Shown piece by piece: positions 38,840-46,822 of a DNA stretch of 64,000 nt. The position numbers were made by a program, and so were the translations under genes. Within the stretch, counting starts at the first letter, position 1, and the number at the start of each line of letters is the position of its first letter. The notes below the pieces were generated by a model. The model was not told the DNA's origin. It searched no databases and was given only the letters and a program-made list of their open reading frames with translations. Source of the DNA: Sphingomonas sp. CFBP 13720 (GTDB lineage Bacteria > Pseudomonadota > Alphaproteobacteria > Sphingomonadales > Sphingomonadaceae); NCBI RefSeq assembly GCF_014842075.1, contig NZ_JACYVA010000006.1:124001-188000 (forward strand), written 5' to 3'.

Positions 38840-39766
38840 TCATTGATCCCGCACAGCCGGCGGTGAACCATGAATAGTCCCTAACCAGAAGAATCCGTCA
38901 TAAGCATCGTCTGCATCGGACGATGCATTTAGCGACAAAAACTGATTTTGTCCGAGGTCCGGCTGCATGCCGACGGAATGAATTGCGCATTCGATTGCGT
39001 CCTTTGAGATGGGTTTTCCCGGTTCTGACCGCATTCCGGGCTTCAGTTCGCAGGTCCAAGCGCTGCCGCGTGAATACCGGGCGTCGAGCGTCACCATTGG
39101 CCCGATGCGCGCGAGGTGCATCGCCATCGGCTCGACGGCTGTGCCACCACGCTTGAACGACTGCTTGCTTGCATGGAAATTGCCCGTCAAAACGAGGATA
39201 AAATCGTAAGAAGCCTGATCGGCAGCTATGCGAATATTGTCTGCCTGAGCCGCTTCCCGCGGTCGTTGCCCCGGCAGAGTGCCAAACTTGCGATGCTGCA
39301 CATCGTCGCGCTCACCATCGAAGGCAGTAAGGCGGATCGCGCGACCTTGCCAAGCGAGCTGATGAAGTCGCTTTAGCATGTCTAGCATCGCCACACTGCC
39401 TTTTCCGTCGCGACTTCCTTTCCAACCCGCTTGGAGAAGGGCCGCCGCGAACTTCTCAGGCGGCTGTCGCCATGCCGCTTGGTACGCAGGATCGAATGAT
39501 ACGTCATGCTCGACTGCGACCAAGACGCTCTTACCTTGTGCGGCAAGTGCACAGGCTACGCGACCGAAAAGTTCAGGGGCTTCTTGTGTTCCGTGAACTT
39601 CGCCGAAAACACCGAAACGCGGCTTGCGCAGGGCAATATCACCCCAACCCAATGGCATATCGCAGCTGGTTGAAGCTATGGCCTTCAAAGTTTCTGAACT
39701 ACGCCCCGCGGCAGATAAGTTTGGAATAATGAACAACGATAGGATGATGACCATCGCTCTAAGCAT
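38840..39766 (-). CDS. Exported ChaN/EreA-like (TIKI-type) protein, function unknown
   Basis: This is a 308-residue protein with a hydrophobic leader (MLRAMVIILSLFIIPNLSAAG). GEVHGTQEAPELF (near 55) and a later LTGNFHASKQ match the paired GExH / GNxH motifs of the ChaN, erythromycin-esterase-like and TIKI group, whose members bind metal or haem or are hydrolases. The start is uncertain: the ATG at 39766 has AGGAAAGG ~10 bases up, and an ATG four codons later is also possible. Codon use is clearly less GC-biased than in neighbours, suggesting later acquisition. It is oriented against the flanking ThuA gene. Confidence 0.6.
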   Translation of the reverse strand: MLRAMVIILSLFIIPNLSAAGRSSETLKAIASTSCDMPLGWGDIALRKPRFGVFGEVHGTQEAPELFGRVACALAAQGKSVLVAVEHDVSFDPAYQAAWRQPPEKFAAALLQAGWKGSRDGKGSVAMLDMLKRLHQLAWQGRAIRLTAFDGERDDVQHRKFGTLPGQRPREAAQADNIRIAADQASYDFILVLTGNFHASKQSFKRGGTAVEPMAMHLARIGPMVTLDARYSRGSAWTCELKPGMRSEPGKPISKDAIECAIHSVGMQPDLGQNQFLSLNASSDADDAYDGFFWLGTIHGSPPAVRDQ

Positions 39767-40087
39767 GTCCTCGGTCGCCTTTCCTGTTGCGCTGCATAGC
39801 CGGATGATCCGGCGCGTCATTGGCAATACCACGTCCTGGCGCTCGATCCGACAATACCCGCCGAAGTTTCCTTTCTAAAAACGAGTCCATGGAGAGACGG
39901 CCTGCCGGGGCGATTGCGCTGCAAACCGCTAAGCGCTTCCCCCATCTCGAAATCTGTTCCCGATTGCTGTTTCTCGAAATGGCCCTTCGTAGATGTAGAA
40001 ATAGGAAAGATCGCACTTAACTGGTGGTGCGATCGGCAGTCCGAATGTCCGGGTTTATGCGCCCGCCGCCCCCCACCGACGCCCCCA
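39767..40087. other. Gap without recognised gene
   Basis: This 321-base stretch lies between the ChaN/EreA-like gene and the carboxylesterase. Base composition is lower in GC than the surroundings up to about 40020. I see no gene, RNA or clear repeat; the first part should contain the promoter of the minus-strand gene. Confidence 0.4.
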
Positions 40088-41638
40088 TCAAGTCCCCGGC
40101 TGCACATACGGGAACCGCGCGAACAACTCGCGTTCCCAGCCGCGCGGATCGTTCACGACCCGGCTGCGGGCATCGAACACCATCGTCGCGCGCTTCGGCA
40201 GGGTGTGGCGCGGCCAGCCGCCGCCCGGATCGCCGCGCCGGGCCAGCGCGACGAACGCCGCCATCATTCGCGCCGACACTGCCTGCGCCGCCGGGCCGGC
40301 GCCGCTGACCGATCCCTCTGCGTCGAGCGTACCAAACACCAGCGGGATATCGTCAGTATGGCCGGCACCGGCGCGGCCCGGTCCGGTGTAATCCAGCTGA
40401 TACACCCATGCCGGCACGCCCGCCGCCGCGCGCGCCTCGGCCTCGATCACCTGTCCCGGCCAGCTTCGGCCGGCGGTCGTCGCCGAATACAGGACGTCCT
40501 GCGCGGTCATCGCTGGATAGCGCGCGCGATATTGCGCCACCACCCATTCGGGATGCGCGTCGACGCGCAACTGCGGTGCCATCCGTGCCGCCAGATTGCT
40601 CCAGTCCAGCCCGCGCACCACCGGTCCGTCGGCGGCGATGAACGCCCGCGTCTCGTCCCGCGTATTGCCGAGGATCAACGGAATGTCGCGGCCCAGCGGG
40701 TGGGCGTCGGGCCAGAACGGGTGGCGTTCCAGCGACCGCATATCGACCACCGGCCCCATATACACCCCGCCGCCGAGGAACGGGTCTTCGGCCCCCAGCC
40801 CGTCGATCAGCCGTTCGACCGGCATCGCCGCCGCCTGTGCCGGCGTCGCCTTCAGCCGCGCCAGCACCGCTTCGGCACGGCGGGTTGCGTTGATCGGTCC
40901 CGATGCCGTCACCTGCTGCCCGCTCATCGTCGCGGCCGCGTGGAACAGCCCCCGCGCGGCGGGCATCGCCATCAGCGTCGCGATCTTCGCCCCGCCGCCC
41001 GACTGGCCGAACACCATGACCCGCCCCGGATCGCCGCCGAACCCGGCGATGTTGTCGCGTACCCAGCGCAGCGCGAGGACGAGGTCGAGTTGCCCGCTAT
41101 TGCCGCTGTCGGCGAAGCGCGGGTCGATTCGCGCGAGATACAGATACCCCAGCGCGTTCAGCCGGTGATTGACCGTCACCACCACGACGTCGCCCTGCGC
41201 CGCCAACCGGTGACCGAACACCAGCGGTTCGACCACCGTACCGCCCGAATAGGCACCGCCGTGGAAATAGACCATCACCGGACGCTTCGCACCAGCGGCG
41301 GCATCGGGCGTCCAGACGTTGAGGAACAGGCAATCCTCGCGCTGCGTCAATCCGCGCCCGCCGCGCTGCGGACAGGACGGCCCGAACGCCGTCGCGCGCT
41401 GCACACGGCCGATGGGGGCGGGGGGCAGGGGCGGCTGGAAGCGTCGCGCCGTCGGGTCAGCGCCATAGCGGATGCCGCGAAACACGCGCACCCCGTCTTC
41501 GGTCGCGCCCTGCCAGCGTCCGCCCGCGCCCTGTGCCACCGGATCGGTCGCGCCGCGTGCGCCGTGGGGCAGCAACAGCGCCGCCGCACCGCCCGCCAGC
41601 ACGCCGCGCCGTGCGATCAAGCTCCCGTCATCAGCCAT
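40088..41638 (-). CDS. Secreted type-B carboxylesterase
   Basis: This alpha/beta-hydrolase of the carboxylesterase type-B family has 516 residues. The oxyanion block is FHGGAYSGG (126-133), EDCLFLNVW is the family's second signature, and the nucleophile is FGQSGGG (Ser213). A later GHTDDIPLVFG supplies the His. The leader MADDGSLIARRGVLAGGAAALLLPHGARG has an RR pair and predicts Tat export. Its place beside lacI and a predicted operator ~100 bases upstream suggests it removes acetyl, feruloyl or methyl esters from pectin fragments; the substrate is inferred only. Confidence 0.85.
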   Translation of the reverse strand: MADDGSLIARRGVLAGGAAALLLPHGARGATDPVAQGAGGRWQGATEDGVRVFRGIRYGADPTARRFQPPLPPAPIGRVQRATAFGPSCPQRGGRGLTQREDCLFLNVWTPDAAAGAKRPVMVYFHGGAYSGGTVVEPLVFGHRLAAQGDVVVVTVNHRLNALGYLYLARIDPRFADSGNSGQLDLVLALRWVRDNIAGFGGDPGRVMVFGQSGGGAKIATLMAMPAARGLFHAAATMSGQQVTASGPINATRRAEAVLARLKATPAQAAAMPVERLIDGLGAEDPFLGGGVYMGPVVDMRSLERHPFWPDAHPLGRDIPLILGNTRDETRAFIAADGPVVRGLDWSNLAARMAPQLRVDAHPEWVVAQYRARYPAMTAQDVLYSATTAGRSWPGQVIEAEARAAAGVPAWVYQLDYTGPGRAGAGHTDDIPLVFGTLDAEGSVSGAGPAAQAVSARMMAAFVALARRGDPGGGWPRHTLPKRATMVFDARSRVVNDPRGWERELFARFPYVQPGT

Positions 41639-41739
41639 GTCACTCTCCCCAAGTCGCCGGATGCGCCGGTCTGTCGGTCCGGTGTCGCCGCGCGGCGATG
41701 CCGCTGCGATGATTCCCGGTCGGTTGCGACCTTATGGGG

Positions 41740-41752
41740 TAAGCGGTGTCAC
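41740..41752 (-). promoter_or_regulatory. Predicted LacI-type operator upstream of the carboxylesterase
   Basis: The + strand reads TAAGCGGTGTCAC (minus GTGACACCGCTTA), one mismatch from the other three sites. It lies in the 142-base gap between the lacI stop and the esterase start, in position to control the esterase. Confidence 0.5.
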
Positions 41753-41780
41753 AACCCTTCGCAACCCATCGGACCGCCCG

Positions 41781-42806
41781 TCATGCGGCGGGCTTCGCCA
41801 CCGATGCCCGACGGATCAGCGTCGATACGAACAGGTCGTCCTCGCCATCCTCCTCGCCGCCATCGTCGTCGCCGACCAGCTTGAGCGCCGCCGCACGCGC
41901 CATCGTCGCGATCGGCCAGCGGACGGTGGTGAGCGGCGGCCACAGATGCGACGCGATCGACGTATCGTCGAACCCGATGATCGACAGGTCGTCGGGCACC
42001 TCGAGTCCGCGTTGCCGTGCGACGTGCAGCGCCCCCGCCGCCATTTCGTCGTTCGATGCGAAGATCGCGGTGGGGCGCGGCGACAGGTCGAGCAGCCGTT
42101 CGGCCGCGCGCATCCCCGATTCGAACGTATAGTCGCCCTGCGCGATCCACGTCCGCTGCACGCCGATCCCGGCCACCTCGATCGCCTCCTCATATCCCTG
42201 CTGCCGTTCATGCGCCGACCGGAAGCCGTGCGGCCCGGCAATCATGCAGATCCGCCGATGCCCCGCCGACAACAGATGTTCCACCGCGCCGCGCACCGCC
42301 TCGCGGTCGTTCGACGACACCATATGCTCGGCTTCGTCGAACGGAGCCGATCCCATGCGGACGTAGCGGCACCCGATCTGGTCGCACAACGCCGCCAGCG
42401 CGTCGTTCTCCGAAATCGGCGGCAACAGCATCACGCCATAGGGGCGCTGCCGTTCGAGGAACCGGCGCACCTCGTCGGTCATGTCCGGCGCGCCGCGATC
42501 GACCGGGTGGACCAGCAGTTCGAATTCGGTGTCGCGCAGCACTTCCAGCAACCCCTGCTGCACGCCCAGCACCATCTGGGCATTAGGATTGTCGTGAATC
42601 AGCGCGATCAGGAAATTGCGGCGCAGCGCCAGTGCGCGCGCCTGCGGATTGGGGATATAGCCGATCTCGGCAATCACCGCCTGCACCCGGTCGCGCGTTT
42701 CGCCGTTCAGCAGCGGCGACTGGTTGATGACCCGGCTGACGGTCTTTTTCGACACGCCGGCCAGCCGCGCGACGTCGTTGATGGTGGGCTGCCCGGTTTT
42801 CTTCAT
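41781..42806 (-). CDS. LacI-family transcriptional repressor of the pectin locus
   Basis: The N-terminal helix-turn-helix TINDVARLAGVSKKTVSRVIN and hinge YIPNPQARALA are canonical; the rest (AIFASNDEMAAGALHVARQRG, IGFDDTSIASHLWPPLTTVR) is the periplasmic-binding-like effector domain. It has 341 residues. The late tail has an acidic insert (GDDDGGEEDGEDD). It is divergent from the hydratase-transporter pair and upstream of the esterase. Four TGACACCGGTT-type sites near locus genes make it the likely regulator. The inducer is probably a uronate or oligogalacturonide, which cannot be read from the sequence. Confidence 0.93.
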   Translation of the reverse strand: MKKTGQPTINDVARLAGVSKKTVSRVINQSPLLNGETRDRVQAVIAEIGYIPNPQARALALRRNFLIALIHDNPNAQMVLGVQQGLLEVLRDTEFELLVHPVDRGAPDMTDEVRRFLERQRPYGVMLLPPISENDALAALCDQIGCRYVRMGSAPFDEAEHMVSSNDREAVRGAVEHLLSAGHRRICMIAGPHGFRSAHERQQGYEEAIEVAGIGVQRTWIAQGDYTFESGMRAAERLLDLSPRPTAIFASNDEMAAGALHVARQRGLEVPDDLSIIGFDDTSIASHLWPPLTTVRWPIATMARAAALKLVGDDDGGEEDGEDDLFVSTLIRRASVAKPAA

Positions 42807-42868
42807 CTGCGATCGATAGCCGCCCCGCGGTCCCGCGCCAATCGTCCGTTATTTGACCGGCTTGTCTT

Positions 42869-42881
42869 TGACACCGGTTTC
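42869..42881 (+). promoter_or_regulatory. Predicted LacI-type operator in lacI/hydratase divergent promoter
   Basis: TGACACCGGTTTC overlaps a perfect TTGACA -35 hexamer (42868-42873), so repressor binding would block the promoter. It sits 37 bases before the hydratase start and 63 bases upstream of lacI, suggesting autoregulation too. No good -10 with 17-base spacing is seen. Confidence 0.6.
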
Positions 42882-42917
42882 CGATAGCAAATCGCGATAA
42901 CGATGGAGAGGGCGGCA

Positions 42918-43745
42918 ATGGACAATCGCGATCAGATCGCGCGCGCATTCGTGTCGGCGCGCCGGGGTGCGCATGGGCTGTCGCCCTATCCGGGCGAACG
43001 GCCCGCGACGATGCCGGAAGCCTATGCGATCCAGGACCGCGCCATCGCGCTCGACGGTCGCCCCGTCGCGGGGTGGAAGGTCGGCAAGATCAATCCGCCG
43101 CTCGATGCGCAGCTTGGCACCAACCGCCTTGCCGGTCCGATCTTCGCCGATCAGGTCGTCGGCATCGACACCCTGTCGCTGCCGGTGATCGCAGATGGTT
43201 TCGCGGCGGCGGAAGCCGAATTCTGCGTTCGTGTCGCGCGTGGCCCGGCTCCCGGCCGCACCGGCCTGTCGCTCGACGAGGCGCTGGAACTGGTCGACGC
43301 GGTCCATATCGGGATCGAGATCGCCAGCTCGCCCTATGCGGACATCAATGCCGACGGTCCGCTGGTCACGATCAGCGATTTCGGCAATAATTTCGGCCTG
43401 TTGATCGGGCCGGAAGTGCCCGGCTGGCGCGACCTGTCGTTTCTGGACTTGCCGGTCGAATCGCGCATCGACGGCGTGGTCGTCGGCGAAGCGACCGCCC
43501 GCGCGATGCTCGACGGGCCGATCGGCGCGGTCGCGTTCCTCGTCGATTGCCTCGCCGCGCGCGGATTGTCGCTGGAACCGGGTACATGGGTTTCATCGGG
43601 CGCGGTAACCGGTGTACACCAAATCCGGCCGGGCCAGCGTTTCGACGCGAAATTCGGGGAATTGACGGTCAGCTGCACGATCGATGCGGCGCCCGTGATG
43701 GAGGGAATGCAAGTGGAGGCGATGAATGGAACCGGTTCACTCTGA
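42918..43745 (+). CDS. 2-keto-4-pentenoate hydratase / FAH-family enzyme
   Basis: The 275-residue protein resembles MhpD-type hydratases in the fumarylacetoacetate hydrolase superfamily, with GWKVGKINPPLDAQLG, GFAAAEAEFCVRVAR (acidic metal ligands) and VHIGIEIASSPYADI. The ATG at 42918 has GGAGAGGG five bases ahead; an ATG at 42903 would put that Shine-Dalgarno inside the gene. It overlaps the MFS gene by 20 bases and has an operator upstream. In this setting it may act on a 2-keto-3-deoxy acid from uronate or rhamnose breakdown; that is inference. Confidence 0.8.
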   Translation: MDNRDQIARAFVSARRGAHGLSPYPGERPATMPEAYAIQDRAIALDGRPVAGWKVGKINPPLDAQLGTNRLAGPIFADQVVGIDTLSLPVIADGFAAAEAEFCVRVARGPAPGRTGLSLDEALELVDAVHIGIEIASSPYADINADGPLVTISDFGNNFGLLIGPEVPGWRDLSFLDLPVESRIDGVVVGEATARAMLDGPIGAVAFLVDCLAARGLSLEPGTWVSSGAVTGVHQIRPGQRFDAKFGELTVSCTIDAAPVMEGMQVEAMNGTGSL

Positions 43746-45012
43746 CGGGATCGAGCGCGCGGTAACGCGCGCCGGACGCTACCGATGGGGTATCGTCGCC
43801 CTGCTGTTCATGGCGACCTGCATCAACTACGTCGATCGACAGATGATCGGCGTGCTCAAGCCGACCCTGTCGAAGGACCTTGGCTGGACCGAAACCGACT
43901 TCGCCAACGTCATCTTCTTTTTCCAGTTCGCCTATGCGATCGGCTATATCGGCTTCGGCCGCATCGTCGACGTGATCGGCGCGCGGATGGGCTATGCCGT
44001 CGCGTTCGTGGTATGGCAGATCGCGCACATCGCCCATGGCGGCGCGTACAGCGTGACCCAGTTCGCCATGGCGCGCTTCGGCCTCGGCCTAGGCGAATCG
44101 GGCAATTTCCCGGCGGGGATCAAGGCGGTGACCGAATGGTTCCCGGCCAAGGAACGCGCCTTCGCGATCGGCGTGTTCAATGCGGGCGCGAATGTCGGCG
44201 CGATCGTCACGCCGCTGGCGGTGCCGTGGCTGACGGTCGCCTATGGCTGGCGCATGGCGTTCGTCGTCACCGGCGTGGTCAGCTTCGTCTGGCTGGTGCT
44301 GTGGCTGGTGTTCTACCGCCGCCCGCGCGAGCACGCGAAACTGTCCGGCGGCGAGCTGGCATGGATCGAACAGGACCCGGTCGACCCGATCGAGCCGATG
44401 CCGTGGCGGCGCATCGCCACCATCCGCGAAACCTGGGCGTTCGCGCTGGGGAAGTTCTTCATCGACCCGATCTGGTGGTTCTTCCTGTTCTGGCTGCCAG
44501 GCTATCTGGGGACGCGCTACAACCTCGATCTGCTCAGCTTCGGACCGCCGCTGGTCGCGATCTATCTGTTGTCCGATCTGGGCAGCGTCGCGGGCGGATG
44601 GCTGTCGTCCACGCTGATCGCGCGGGGCCGCACCGTCAATTTCGCACGCAAGATGACGATGTTCATCTGCGCCTGCGCGGTGCTGCCGGTGTTGTTCGCC
44701 CAGTCGATCGACAATCTGTGGGTCGCGGTCCTCGTCATCGGCATCGCCACGGCGGCGCACCAGGCGTTCTCGGCCAATCTCTACACGCTGCCGTCGGACC
44801 TGTTCCCGCGCGCGGCGGTGGGATCGGTCGTCGGCATCGGCGGCACGGTCGGCGCGATCGGCGGCATGTTGATGGCGAAATATGCCGGCTACGTCCTCGA
44901 CGGCATCGGCAGCTATGCGCCGCTGTTCTACGTCGCGGGTTCGGCCTATTTCCTCGCGCTGCTGGCGGTGCATCTGCTGTCGCCCCGCCTGAAGCGCGTC
45001 GACGCGAAGTAA
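43726..45012 (+). CDS. MFS transporter of the hexuronate (ExuT-like) group
   Basis: This is a 12-helix anion:cation symporter, 428 residues. The N-terminal NYVDRQMIGVLKPTLSKDLGWTE, GLGESGNFPAGIKAVTEWFP and AFAIGVFNAGANVGAI are the block set of ExuT/GudP transporters. It probably carries galacturonate or glucuronate across the inner membrane. The start overlaps the end of the hydratase gene by 20 bases, so they are co-translated. It ends the LacI-controlled pair; repeats follow. Confidence 0.9.
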   Translation: MEPVHSDGIERAVTRAGRYRWGIVALLFMATCINYVDRQMIGVLKPTLSKDLGWTETDFANVIFFFQFAYAIGYIGFGRIVDVIGARMGYAVAFVVWQIAHIAHGGAYSVTQFAMARFGLGLGESGNFPAGIKAVTEWFPAKERAFAIGVFNAGANVGAIVTPLAVPWLTVAYGWRMAFVVTGVVSFVWLVLWLVFYRRPREHAKLSGGELAWIEQDPVDPIEPMPWRRIATIRETWAFALGKFFIDPIWWFFLFWLPGYLGTRYNLDLLSFGPPLVAIYLLSDLGSVAGGWLSSTLIARGRTVNFARKMTMFICACAVLPVLFAQSIDNLWVAVLVIGIATAAHQAFSANLYTLPSDLFPRAAVGSVVGIGGTVGAIGGMLMAKYAGYVLDGIGSYAPLFYVAGSAYFLALLAVHLLSPRLKRVDAK

Positions 45013-45029
45013 GGGAAGGGGGACCGGCG

Positions 45030-45150
45030 GTCCCCCGACCCACACCGTGGCGGGCCGCCGTCCCCGACCCGCACTGTGGCGCGCCGCACCGTCCCCGATC
45101 CGCACCGTGGCGCGCTGCACCGTCCCCGACCCGCACGGTGGCCCGATCCA
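45030..45150. repeat. Four tandem ~30-bp GC-rich repeats
   Basis: The units are 45030-45059, 45060-45090, 45091-45121 and 45122-45150. Each starts G-T-C-C-C-C-G-A and contains CCGCAC.GTGGCGCG with few changes (the last is truncated). They follow the transporter stop by 17 bases. No spacer pattern is present, so this is not CRISPR. Part of the 363-base gap 45013-45375. Confidence 0.75.
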
Positions 45151-45210
45151 CATCGAGGTCGACCCCCCACCGTGTCCCGACCCGACCCGCACCGACCACC
45201 GCCCCACGCC

Positions 45211-45290
45211 GTCACCCCGGCGCAGGCCGGGGTGACGGCGTGTGGCGCGCGCTTCGCGACGGAGCGATCCCGGCCTGCGCCGGGATGACG
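45211..45290. repeat. REP-like palindrome pair
   Basis: GTCACCCCGGCGCAGGCCGGGGTGAC (45211-45236) and GATCCCGGCCTGCGCCGGGATGAC (45266-45289) form the head/tail doublet. With the tandem repeats just before, they fill the gap between the transporter and the GH125 gene. Confidence 0.75.
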
Positions 45291-45375
45291 GTTATGGTCG
45301 CGATCCGGGCAAAACCCACTGGCGCTTCTTCCCCCGGGTCGCGTACGACGCGCGTTTTACGACCGGGGGCCGATC

Positions 45376-46797
45376 ATGACGACGCGACGCACGCTACTGA
45401 AGAACGGCGCGCTGCTGACCGCCGCGATCGCTTCGCCGCCGGTCCTTGCGCAACCGGCGTCCTTCGCCAGCAAGCGTCCGGCCGCCGCCGCACGCCGCTT
45501 CAGCAGCCCGGCGGTCGAGCGCGAGATCGCACGCGTGTCCGCGCGGATCGCCGATCCCGAACTGCGCTGGATGTTCGCCAACTGCTACCCCAACACGCTC
45601 GACACGACAGTGCGGACGGGCACCGTCGACGGACAGCCCGATGCGTTCGTCATCACCGGCGACATTCCCTGCCTCTGGCTGCGCGATTCGGCGGCGCAGT
45701 TGCGGCCCTATCTCCACCTCGTCAAATCCGACCCGAAGCTGGCCACGCTGTTCCGCGGCCTGATCGCCCGGCAGGCGCGTTCGATCCTGATCGATCCCTA
45801 CGCCAATGCCTTCATGGAAGACCCGACGGCCAAATCGAACCTCGAATGGTCGCAGGCCGATCGCACCACGATGAAGCCCGGCGTGGCCGAACGGAAGTGG
45901 GAGATCGATTCGCTGTGCTATGCGCTGCGGCTCGCGCATGATTACTGGTCGACCACCCGCGACAAACGCCCGTTCGACGCCCGCTGGGCGGAAAGTGCGC
46001 GCGCGATCGTCCGTACCTTCCGCGAACAACAGCGGAAGGACGGTCCCGGACCCTATCAATTCCAGCGTAATTCGACCCAGCCGACCGAAACGCTGCTGTG
46101 GGGGCAGGGGAATCCGACCCGCCCGGTCGGGCTGATCCATTCGGGATTCCGGCCGTCGGACGACGCCTGTCTCTTTCCGTTCCTGATCCCGTCCAACCTG
46201 TTCGCGGTAACGACGCTGCGCGAACTGGCGGTCGTCGCGCGCGGCGCGCGCGGCGATGCCGAACTGGCCGCCGACGCGACCGCGCTGGCCGACGAAGTCG
46301 CCGCCGCGCTGGCCGCGCATGGCACGATGACGCTGAAGGACGGTCGTCGCGTCTGGGCGTATGAGGTCGACGGGTTCGGCAATGCGATCTTCATGGACGA
46401 CGCCAACGTGCCGTCGCTGTCCGGCCTCGCCTTTCTCGGCTGCGTGTCGCCGACCGATCCGTTGTGGCGCGCGACGCACGACGCGGCGTGGAGCGATGCC
46501 AACCCGTGGTTCTTCCGCGGCCCGGCTGGCGAAGGGATCGGCGGCCCGCATGTCGGGCTTGGTCATATCTGGCCGATGTCGCTGATCGTCCGCGCCTTTT
46601 CCGCCACCGACGACGCGGTCATCCGCCAGTGCCTGACGACGTTGAAGGCGACGCATGGCGACACCGGCTTCATCCACGAATCGTTCGACCGGAACGATCC
46701 GAAGAAATTCACGCGCGACTGGTTCGCATGGGCCAACGGCCTGTTCGGGCAGTTGATCGTCCACCTCGCCGACACCCGTCCGCATCTGCTCGGCTGA
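45376..46797 (+). CDS. GH125 family exo-alpha-1,6-mannosidase, secreted
   Basis: The protein (473 residues) has the pattern of metal-independent alpha-mannosidases of GH125: CYPNTLDTTV, GDIPCLWLRDSAAQLRPYL, WEIDSLCYALRLAHDYW, HSGFRPSDDACLFPFLIPSN and FMDDANVPSLSGLAFLG on an (alpha/alpha)6 barrel. MTTRRTLLKNGALLTAAIASPPVLAQ is an RR leader, so Tat export is expected. It acts on terminal alpha-1,6-mannose of yeast or plant glycans, which is not a pectin bond. No LacI-type site is seen upstream and repeats separate it from the pectin locus, so it may be an independent unit. Confidence 0.88.
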   Translation: MTTRRTLLKNGALLTAAIASPPVLAQPASFASKRPAAAARRFSSPAVEREIARVSARIADPELRWMFANCYPNTLDTTVRTGTVDGQPDAFVITGDIPCLWLRDSAAQLRPYLHLVKSDPKLATLFRGLIARQARSILIDPYANAFMEDPTAKSNLEWSQADRTTMKPGVAERKWEIDSLCYALRLAHDYWSTTRDKRPFDARWAESARAIVRTFREQQRKDGPGPYQFQRNSTQPTETLLWGQGNPTRPVGLIHSGFRPSDDACLFPFLIPSNLFAVTTLRELAVVARGARGDAELAADATALADEVAAALAAHGTMTLKDGRRVWAYEVDGFGNAIFMDDANVPSLSGLAFLGCVSPTDPLWRATHDAAWSDANPWFFRGPAGEGIGGPHVGLGHIWPMSLIVRAFSATDDAVIRQCLTTLKATHGDTGFIHESFDRNDPKKFTRDWFAWANGLFGQLIVHLADTRPHLLG

Positions 46798-46822
46798 TCG
46801 ATCCGGTTCGGGACGTTACGCG

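Noticed and set aside
43603..43618. Fifth LacI-type site (GTAACCGGTGTACACC)
   Set aside because: It matches only part of the motif and lies in the middle of the hydratase coding region with no start downstream that it could control, apart from the co-translated transporter.
45030..45150. Possible CRISPR array
   Set aside because: The repeats are directly adjacent with no unique spacers and no cas genes are present.
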